In this document: one piece after another, positions 4,285 to 9,930 of the stretch
Position numbering within the stretch: the first letter of the stretch is position 1
How the letters are laid out: each line of letters begins with the position of its first letter
IMG/VR virus record: IMGVR_UViG_3300024520_000426
Location: 1-26,412 of that record
From: a virus
Strand: one strand, 5' to 3'
DNA: 26,412 bases
Notes under the pieces: model-generated
The model's input: the letters and a program-made list of their open reading frames with translations, nothing else
What the model was told of the DNA's origin: nothing
Database searches by the model: none
Translations under genes and position numbers: made by a program

Positions 4285-4500
4285 ATGAGGGACGAACTAA
4301 CAATAACACAGGCCGACGTATACGGATGGCTCATTCATTTCCATGCAGTTAATGAATACATGCCATCTAGGGTAGAGATAGCCAACGAGTTTGGATGGGC
4401 CAGTGCAAATGCTGCTCACGAAGTCCTTTCTGCTTTGGCTAAAAAGGGCTATATTACGTTAGTGCCCAGTGTTGCTAGAGGGATAAGGATCAATGATTAA
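4285..4500 (+). CDS. stand-alone LexA-type winged-helix DNA-binding domain
   Basis: The 71-residue protein aligns without gaps to the N-terminal DNA-binding domain of LexA: 'LTITQADVY', '[20 protein letters not shown]', '[15 protein letters not shown]' and 'ARGIRI' match LexA's 'LT.RQ..V', 'P.R.EIA...G..S.NAA', 'E.L.AL.RKG.I..V' and 'SRGIR'. Recalled E. coli LexA gives about 40% identity by hand. In the recognition helix, S40, N42, A43 and E46 match LexA's contact residues S39, N41, A42 and E45, while LexA E44 is replaced by H45. The protein stops where LexA's linker begins. It has no Ala-Gly cleavage site, no Ser/Lys protease dyad and no dimerisation domain, so RecA cannot cleave it. It has no ribosome site and sits directly after an SOS-box-like operator. 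It may repress its own and other SOS-type promoters. Confidence 0.8.
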   Translation: MRDELTITQADVYGWLIHFHAVNEYMPSRVEIANEFGWASANAAHEVLSALAKKGYITLVPSVARGIRIND

Positions 4501-4717
4501 CTTAATAAAGTGGTGGAAGGGCGTTACTAAGCCTAAACCTTTAAATTGGGTTGTTGGCAGCTTACCTGCAAATGATGTTTTTGTGGCCATTGATCGAGGC
4601 AATAAGTATCATGAGCTAGGCTTGTATGACGATGGCCAGTGGTCACTTGTCGAAGATGCTATGTGGGGCTTTAATTATGAAAATATTGATTCACCACTCC
4701 GCTGGAGCTATGAATAA
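4493..4717 (+). CDS. small Trp-rich hypothetical protein
   Basis: A 74-residue protein whose ATG lies 8 bases inside the LexA-like gene, so the two are co-translated. It has seven tryptophans. The first 20 residues are basic ('[16 protein letters not shown]'), followed by a compact acidic part, '[43 protein letters not shown]', that looks like a small beta fold. No family is recognised. Coupling to the LexA-like gene suggests a partner or modulator, but this is inference only. Its stop overlaps the next start (TAATG). Confidence 0.55.
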   Translation: MINLIKWWKGVTKPKPLNWVVGSLPANDVFVAIDRGNKYHELGLYDDGQWSLVEDAMWGFNYENIDSPLRWSYE

Positions 4718-5823
4718 TGGGTAATTTTGTTTACGGCCCACACACATTAAACCCGATGAATGACGCTTTAAGCTATACGGGTACAGCCTCACAAGGCGGC
4801 ACAATAACCATAATCACCGATGGCACCTACGACTTTGGTGCAACAGGCCCGACCCTATCCTATAGGATGCCTATAAGCTCTATGGTTGATGGTAGCCCTA
4901 TCCCATTAACAAACTCAGGCGCAGCAACGGTAACTAATAACGCCTTTGGCCCACCTATCGTTGAGGATGTGGTTGCTATGCCACGCGGTAAGGCGATTCA
5001 GATTGGTGCCGAAGACTCTGTTGACAATTCAACGGATTACCGCCAGCTGAAAATGGTTGACCCTGCAGTGGAGTTAGAGTTTTTCGAGCATTACTACTGG
5101 TACTTCCCCACAGCAAACCAAGTAGCAGCAGCCCCAGAGCTAGACGGTGCAGCCACATGGCAGCAAAAATGCTTCTGGGAGTTCGTTGATACGGACGGAA
5201 CATCAAGCGGCACTAAGAGTGATGGCTTCCACGGAACGCCCTTGTGGAATGCTGGCGGGCTGTACTGGACATCCGGCAACGCATTCTCTACTAACATGAC
5301 CTCGCAAACCATAACGGGTAACGGATCAGGTATTACCAATCCCGGTAATAATGCGACAGTACGCGACACGCCTTGTTCACGGCAGATGTGGATTAAGTGC
5401 GATCCTATACTGAGCGGTACAGTCTCCAGCGGCTTCTGTGAAACCATTGAATCAGGTACAGGTGATCAAACCACAACCGACCTATCAGGTAATAACTTAG
5501 GGGGTACGGCCACAACAGGGTACGATAGAGCTAACCTCCCCGGCTTTAGTCGCGGCCATAACATACCTCTAGGCGCTCATACGCTAATAGGCGATGTGTA
5601 CAGAACATACGGAGCCGGTGCAGCAGCCAGGGTTGAAATACATGATGCAGAATTAGATGCAAATGTGACTAAAAAGGCTATATGTAATATTGTCACATGG
5701 GTAGATGATGAGCTTGTATTAACGGTTGATGAGGGTATCTTTTACCAGGAGGTGTCATTAAGCGGTAAGTTTTTCGCCATTTATGATTCAACGAGCACCT
5801 TAATAGCGAAGATTGTGATATGA
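4717..5823 (+). CDS. probable virion or surface beta-rich protein
   Basis: A 368-residue protein rich in Gly, Thr, Ser and Asn and poor in Lys, with no signal peptide or membrane span. The composition and strand-like repeats fit an extracellular or virion-surface beta protein. Recognisable parts are an N-terminal 'GGTITIITDGTYDFGATGPTL', an aromatic middle 'ELEFFEHYYWYFP', 'WQQKCFWEFVDTDG' and 'GLYWTSGNAFS', and a C-terminal strand region 'DDELVLTVDEGIFYQEVSLS'. The aromatic middle hints at a lectin or jelly-roll sandwich. The gene is co-translated with the small Trp-rich gene upstream (TAATG) and with the next large gene (ATGA at 5820-5823). Placing such genes before the terminase, not after the tail genes, is uncommon. 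No enzyme motif is recognised. Confidence 0.55.
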   Translation: MGNFVYGPHTLNPMNDALSYTGTASQGGTITIITDGTYDFGATGPTLSYRMPISSMVDGSPIPLTNSGAATVTNNAFGPPIVEDVVAMPRGKAIQIGAEDSVDNSTDYRQLKMVDPAVELEFFEHYYWYFPTANQVAAAPELDGAATWQQKCFWEFVDTDGTSSGTKSDGFHGTPLWNAGGLYWTSGNAFSTNMTSQTITGNGSGITNPGNNATVRDTPCSRQMWIKCDPILSGTVSSGFCETIESGTGDQTTTDLSGNNLGGTATTGYDRANLPGFSRGHNIPLGAHTLIGDVYRTYGAGAAARVEIHDAELDANVTKKAICNIVTWVDDELVLTVDEGIFYQEVSLSGKFFAIYDSTSTLIAKIVI

Positions 5824-6995
5824 CAACGATATATATTAACTTAGGCTCTACAGGCTCAAACGTAGTACCGCCATGGGATGATAATAACTTCGGAACCACT
5901 GCCTCAACAACTGTCGGTGTTATTAGTAGCGATCTTTTAGATGACACGTCCAGTTCAACAGGTATTGGGTTCGAGAACATAACAGCGTTTAATGGTGCTT
6001 CAGGGTCGATAGGTGCCGCTACTGTAGATTCTGGAGGTTGGCCACACCAGACTTTTGACTTCTTTTGGTATTTCAATGGAACGGGCGGCACACAGCGACT
6101 AACAGGCCTAACCAACGGTGATACTTACGTTATAGAGGCTGCCGGCCATCAATCAAACGCAGCCAGAGATACAAACTTCACGATTGGCGGAACAACTACT
6201 TTATACGACTCTTCAGGCACCACTACACCTAACCCCCCTATTAGTTTCAGCGGCACAATATCAGGCACAACCCTAGACATTGACCCGGCCCTCGTTAGTA
6301 CATTTGGTTATGTTAATGGCTTTAAGATCATTATCACAGCCGCAGCATCTGGCCCAACAGTAACAGGCCCAACTACGATTACCGATGGTGTAGCGGTACA
6401 ATTCACAGGTACAGACCTAGATACAGCGACTACAGCAGGCTTTCAGTCTGGAACTGATATCGTAACTAACACCATAGATGCCCAAACAGCGACTACACTC
6501 GATATCACACCAGACTTAGGAACACCTACTTCAAGTACACCAGTAGCGAGTATGCCCGTAACTCCAGACGTTACAGCAGCAGGTATCACGCCTTACGTAT
6601 TAGAATCATGGGCAGACGATGGCAGTAACAAAGGTACATTCACACTTACTACATTAAGCGCTGGAGCTAATACAACTACGTGTCAGGGCATGATAGCTAC
6701 CTCAAACACCACTGAGGGTGAGTCATTGCTCGCTGCTAGCATTCTACCGACCATGGAAGATGATTATCAGTGGACAGGCCCATCAACTCAGAGCGGCGTT
6801 ACAATCACGTACAACGCAGATGGTACGGTATCAACATCACCCGCTAATCAAATCACAGTAGACATTATAGGGTTCTCACCAGCAACCGGACAAAGATCAC
6901 TAGCTAGAGTAACCATAACAGGCACCGTCATTGGCGCAGGGCTATCAATTAAGTCAGTCATTAAGAAATCAGTACGTAGAAGTATATTGGGATAG
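5820..6995 (+). CDS. Ser/Thr-rich beta-repeat protein, probable virion decoration; possible amber-extended form
   Basis: A 391-residue protein, over a quarter Thr/Ser, overlapping the preceding stop by 4 bases. Residues 1-180 form a beta domain with 'TFDFFWYFNGTGGTQRLTGLTNGDTYVIEAAGH', the pattern of galactose-binding-like modules on surface proteins. Residues 180-260 look like an IPT/Ig-type module ('GPTVTGPTTITDGVAVQFTG'), and 260-370 like another Ig-like module. The tail, 'GLSIKSVIKKSVRRSILG', is basic. After the TAG stop (6993-6995) the frame stays open for ten codons, reading QGLGKRSILG before TAA 7026-7028 and repeating the same terminal motif. Readthrough, or a recent nonsense mutation, is possible. 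The role is inferred from composition only. Confidence 0.55.
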   Translation: MTTIYINLGSTGSNVVPPWDDNNFGTTASTTVGVISSDLLDDTSSSTGIGFENITAFNGASGSIGAATVDSGGWPHQTFDFFWYFNGTGGTQRLTGLTNGDTYVIEAAGHQSNAARDTNFTIGGTTTLYDSSGTTTPNPPISFSGTISGTTLDIDPALVSTFGYVNGFKIIITAAASGPTVTGPTTITDGVAVQFTGTDLDTATTAGFQSGTDIVTNTIDAQTATTLDITPDLGTPTSSTPVASMPVTPDVTAAGITPYVLESWADDGSNKGTFTLTTLSAGANTTTCQGMIATSNTTEGESLLAASILPTMEDDYQWTGPSTQSGVTITYNADGTVSTSPANQITVDIIGFSPATGQRSLARVTITGTVIGAGLSIKSVIKKSVRRSILG

Positions 6996-7103
6996 CAGGG
7001 ACTGGGCAAAAGGTCTATATTAGGCTAATTTAAAGCAGACCCTAATTTCCCAGGCACAGCTCCAAGCTTTCAATTTACAGCAATCAAAATATAGGTACAC
7101 ATC

Positions 7104-7385
7104 ATGGCTACAGGCATATTAACAGCAGATGGCACAACCAAGTCGATCCTAATAAGCAAGGGTGAAACTCATGTAAGCCTAAACGGTACATTTGGCGGCG
7201 GCGTTGTCGCGATAGAGAAAGTGGTCAATGGCCAAACAGCGCCCGCTTACGACTCTACAACAGCTATCACAGTATCAGCACCAGAAGACATGATTCTATC
7301 CATAGGAGAGGGCATTAAGCTAAAGCTAACCCTATCCGGCGCTACATCGCCTAATATTATATGGTCAATCAGCGCAGTTAGATAA
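7104..7385 (+). CDS. small beta-rich phage structural protein
   Basis: A 93-residue protein beginning 'MATGILTADGTTKSILISKGETHVSLNGTFGGG' and continuing with 'VAIEKVVNGQ' and 'GEGIKLKLTLSGATSPNIIWSI'. Regular alternation of polar and hydrophobic residues indicates a single beta sandwich. Such short 'GT..s..l.k..t.vsl.gtfggatv.ie' proteins are found in phage virions as fibre-associated or decoration proteins, but no specific family can be named. It follows a 75-base gap after the two large surface-type genes. Its stop overlaps the start of the HNH gene (TAATG). Confidence 0.55.
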   Translation: MATGILTADGTTKSILISKGETHVSLNGTFGGGVVAIEKVVNGQTAPAYDSTTAITVSAPEDMILSIGEGIKLKLTLSGATSPNIIWSISAVR

Positions 7386-7750
7386 TGGCCCTAACACTGA
7401 TAGCGTTCACGATTATTTGTATAGCTATCGGTGAGATACAGGTACTAACAACGAGAAAGGTCGATAGCGCAGCATTAATGCGCCATTTTCACAGATCGCC
7501 AAGCTGGAAAAGATTAAGCTATCTAGTAAAGGTCACACAAAAACAGATTGACGGCTATCTACACTGTGAATGCTGCAAGACAAAAGAGGGTGACATGGAC
7601 GAAGACGGCAAAGCAATCAGCTTTCACACCGACCACATACTACCCAAATCCCTATACCCTGAATACGCACTAGAGATAAGCAACACACAAATTCTCTGTG
7701 CAGACTGCAATCAAGCAAAAAGTAATATTGATTTCACCGATTGGCGCTAA
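7385..7750 (+). CDS. HNH endonuclease with an N-terminal membrane segment
   Basis: A 121-residue protein. The C-terminal half is an HNH nuclease of the zinc type: C61-x-x-C64 and C105-x-x-C108 for zinc, the catalytic D83-H84 in 'HTDHILPKS', N100, and 'LCADCNQAKSN' ending the fold. HNH proteins beside terminase genes assist DNA packaging cleavage in several phages (HK97 gp74 is the known case), and TerS lies only 140 bases downstream. Unusually, residues 1-21 form a hydrophobic span, 'LTLIAFTIICIAIGEIQVL', so as written the nuclease would be membrane-anchored. The start is set by the TAATG overlap with the previous gene. The internal ATG at residue 32 lacks a ribosome site but would give a soluble protein. 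Confidence 0.8.
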   Translation: MALTLIAFTIICIAIGEIQVLTTRKVDSAALMRHFHRSPSWKRLSYLVKVTQKQIDGYLHCECCKTKEGDMDEDGKAISFHTDHILPKSLYPEYALEISNTQILCADCNQAKSNIDFTDWR

Positions 7751-7762
7751 TTAGGTTATAAT
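7733..7762 (+). promoter_or_regulatory. probable late-gene promoter
   Basis: A perfect -10 TATAAT (7757-7762) has a TTCACC (7733-7738) 18 bases upstream, matching TTGACA at four positions. The start point would fall near 7769, inside the LexA-box-like operator. It lies in the only gap between the HNH gene and the terminase operon, so it is well placed to drive packaging and head genes. Confidence 0.55.
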
Positions 7763-7763
7763 A

Positions 7764-7779
7764 CTGTATAAGTTAACAG
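7764..7779. promoter_or_regulatory. LexA/SOS-box operator over the late promoter
   Basis: CTGTATAAGTTAACAG fits the gammaproteobacterial LexA box CTGT-N8-ACAG at all eight fixed positions. It is preceded by TA as in the consensus and has an AT-rich spacer. It begins two bases after the TATAAT box, so a bound LexA-type protein would block initiation. The bound protein could be host LexA or the phage's own LexA-type domain encoded at 4285-4500. Confidence 0.65.
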
Positions 7780-7799
7780 CAACAACCGGAAGGACTGCT

Positions 7800-7898
7800 A
7801 TGGAATATGCAATAATGGGTTTCTTTGTCACAGGGTGCGTAGGCTGCTATTACCTAGGGGCGATGAATGAAAGAGCTAGGGGTAAGGGCAATGGCTAA
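7800..7898 (+). CDS. 32-residue membrane mini-protein
   Basis: ATG 7800 has a strong ribosome site GGAAGGA (7788-7794) at 5-base spacing. The peptide reads 'MEYAIMGFFVTGCVGCYYLG' and ends with a basic 'AMNERARGKGNG'. It is one short hydrophobic segment with two cysteines, then a positive tail that should stay in the cytoplasm. It is the first gene after the late promoter, and its last codons overlap the TerS start at 7891. It may be a coupling leader for TerS as well as a peptide. No family is recognised. Confidence 0.5.
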   Translation: MEYAIMGFFVTGCVGCYYLGAMNERARGKGNG

Positions 7899-8343
7899 AC
7901 TAACCGATAAGCAGCAAGCTTTCTGCGAAGAATACCTAGTAGACCTCAATGCCACTCAAGCTGCTATACGTGCCGGATACAGTGAAGACACCGCAAGGCA
8001 AATAGCTTCTCAGAACTTGTCAAAAGTTAACGTAGCCGAAACTATAGCTAATCTTCAAGCTGAGCGTAGCGCTAAGACCGAGCTAAACGCCCAGTGGGTG
8101 CTTGATAGACTTCAGCGAGTACATGACAGGTGCATGCAAGAAGAGGCTGTAACGGACGGTGACGGCCCCACAGGGGAATATCGTTTTGAGCATTCAGGCG
8201 CTAATAAGTCATTAGAGCTAATTGGTAAGCACTTGGCTATGTTCACCGACAAAACAGAACACCGGGGCGCAATAGGTGCTATCGATATGTCTAATTGGTC
8301 TGATGAGCAGATAGATGCCTACATCGCTAGCAATTCGAAGTAG
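7891..8343 (+). CDS. terS: terminase small subunit
   Basis: TerS binds the packaging site on phage DNA and hands it to the large subunit. The 150-residue protein starts 'MAKLTDKQQAFCEEYLVDLN', then 'ATQAAIRAGYSEDTARQIAS', the N-terminal helix-turn-helix signature of the Terminase_2 family, followed by 'QNLSKVNVAETIANLQAER'. A helical central part probably mediates ring assembly, and the acidic C-terminus ends 'SDEQIDAYIASNSK'. ATG 7891 is preferred because family members begin with this M-x-K-L-T and AGGGGT lies 8 bases upstream. An in-frame ATG at 7867 would add eight residues. The gene overlaps TerL by 29 bases. Confidence 0.88.
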   Translation: MAKLTDKQQAFCEEYLVDLNATQAAIRAGYSEDTARQIASQNLSKVNVAETIANLQAERSAKTELNAQWVLDRLQRVHDRCMQEEAVTDGDGPTGEYRFEHSGANKSLELIGKHLAMFTDKTEHRGAIGAIDMSNWSDEQIDAYIASNSK

Positions 8344-9922
8344 AGACGATAAGCTCGCACTGGCTAACGCTATAGCTATCCGCAATCAACGCCGGAATAG
8401 GCTAAAGACTGTCTTTGGCATTTACGCCCCTTCAGATAACGGCCCCAAGCTTGTTAAGTCATTGCAAGAAGTCGGCGGTGAGTTTATCGAGGTTGATAAG
8501 CCGCCCACTGTCACTATCCCCCAAAAGCTAGAGAGATTCGTCACTACTAAGAAGCGGTTTAAAATAGGCTTTGGCGGGCGATCAGGTGCCAAGTCGAATA
8601 CCTTTGGCGATATCTTTGCTGCCCAGGCCAAGGACTACGGCACTAAAACTATATGTCTGCGAGAACTGCAAAACTCTATCGAAGACTCGGTACATGCTCT
8701 ATTGGCCGCTGAGATTAAACGCCTAGCCTTTGATGGGTTTGATATTACTAATAACGCTATACGCCTTAATGGCGAAGATGTGTTTAAGTTCAAGGGCTTG
8801 GCCAGAAACCCGGACGCTGTTAAATCAATGTTTGGCTTCAGACGAGCCTGGGCAGAAGAAGCGCAAACGCTAAGCCGCGAATCAATAGCCATGCTAACGC
8901 CAACGATCAGGGAAAAGGACAGTGAGATATGGTTTAGCCTTAACCCTGGCAGCAGTGAAGACCCTATAAGCAAGCGGTTCCTTGAGCCATTCTACGACTC
9001 GCTATTACGTGATGGTTATTATGAAGATGATTTGCATCTCATAGTCTGGATTAATTACACAGATAACCCTTGGCACTCTCAAGAGCTAGAGCAGGAAAGG
9101 CTATTTGATAAGTCGGTACTGTCTCGCAGCGAGTACGATCATAAGTGGCTTGGCCATTACAACGACTCTATAGATAACGCGCTTATACCCTCAGAGGTAT
9201 TTGATTCGTGCATTGATGCCCATAAGAAGCTTGGCTTCGGCCCTATTGGCGCTAAGTACGCAGCACACGACCCCAGCGACACCGGCCCAGACAGTAAAGG
9301 CTATGCCATGCGCCACGGCTCGGTACTGTTGGCAGTAGAGGAAAATATAAGCGGTAATATCAACGAGGGCGGCGATTGGGCTACCGGCTTAGCTATTAAT
9401 CACGGCGTAGACCACTATACTTGGGATTGTGACGGCATGGGTGTCGGCTTGGGCAGGCAGACAGAGGCAGCTTTCCAAGGTAAGCCTATTCAGGTCACGA
9501 TGTTTAAAGGCTCAGAGAGGCCCGACAATCCAAAGGCAGTTTATAAAGATGCGGCAAAGCATGAGATACTAGGCGAGAAGCTGGTAGCTAATGTGTTTAA
9601 GAATAAGCGGGCGCAATACTACCAAGAGCTAAGAGATCGCTGTTATAGGACGCACATGGCGATAACAAAAGATGAGTATCACGACCCTGATGAATTGATT
9701 AGTTTTGACTCAGCTATGGACTTATTGCCTAAACTTCGATCAGAATTGTGTAGAATGCCTGTTAAGCCTAACGCCAACGGCCTTATTGAGCTATACACTA
9801 AAGATGTAATGAAGGCCAAGTTTAAGGTTCCATCACCTAATTTGGCCGATAGTGTAATGATGCTTATGCGCGTAGAAAGGCAAGAGCAAGACATAGAAAT
9901 CAACTTTGACTCAATATTTTAG
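8315..9922 (+). CDS. terL: terminase large subunit, Sf6 gp2-like
   Basis: The ATP-driven packaging motor and headful nuclease, 535 residues. N-terminal ATPase: Walker A at 87-94 reads GGRSGAKS (usual form GGRGSGKS, so Ala stands before the Lys), adenine-motif region 'ICLRELQNSIEDSV' at 113-126, Walker B with acidic pair E181-E182 in 'GFRRAWAEEAQTLS', and coupling motif 'SLNPGS' near 208-213. C-terminal RNase H-type nuclease: D319, D322 and D326 in 'AAHDPSDTGPDSKGYAMRHG', D371/D373 in 'TWDCDGMGVGLG', and D512 in 'PSPNLADSVMM'. These blocks, with 'FKGSE' and 'FKNKRAQYY', closely follow Shigella phage Sf6 gp2 and not P22 gp2. Headful packaging is therefore expected. The first 70 residues extend beyond Sf6 gp2 and look variable, so a later start is possible. 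Confidence 0.93.
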   Translation: MPTSLAIRSRDDKLALANAIAIRNQRRNRLKTVFGIYAPSDNGPKLVKSLQEVGGEFIEVDKPPTVTIPQKLERFVTTKKRFKIGFGGRSGAKSNTFGDIFAAQAKDYGTKTICLRELQNSIEDSVHALLAAEIKRLAFDGFDITNNAIRLNGEDVFKFKGLARNPDAVKSMFGFRRAWAEEAQTLSRESIAMLTPTIREKDSEIWFSLNPGSSEDPISKRFLEPFYDSLLRDGYYEDDLHLIVWINYTDNPWHSQELEQERLFDKSVLSRSEYDHKWLGHYNDSIDNALIPSEVFDSCIDAHKKLGFGPIGAKYAAHDPSDTGPDSKGYAMRHGSVLLAVEENISGNINEGGDWATGLAINHGVDHYTWDCDGMGVGLGRQTEAAFQGKPIQVTMFKGSERPDNPKAVYKDAAKHEILGEKLVANVFKNKRAQYYQELRDRCYRTHMAITKDEYHDPDELISFDSAMDLLPKLRSELCRMPVKPNANGLIELYTKDVMKAKFKVPSPNLADSVMMLMRVERQEQDIEINFDSIF

Positions 9923-9930
9923 GAACAGTC

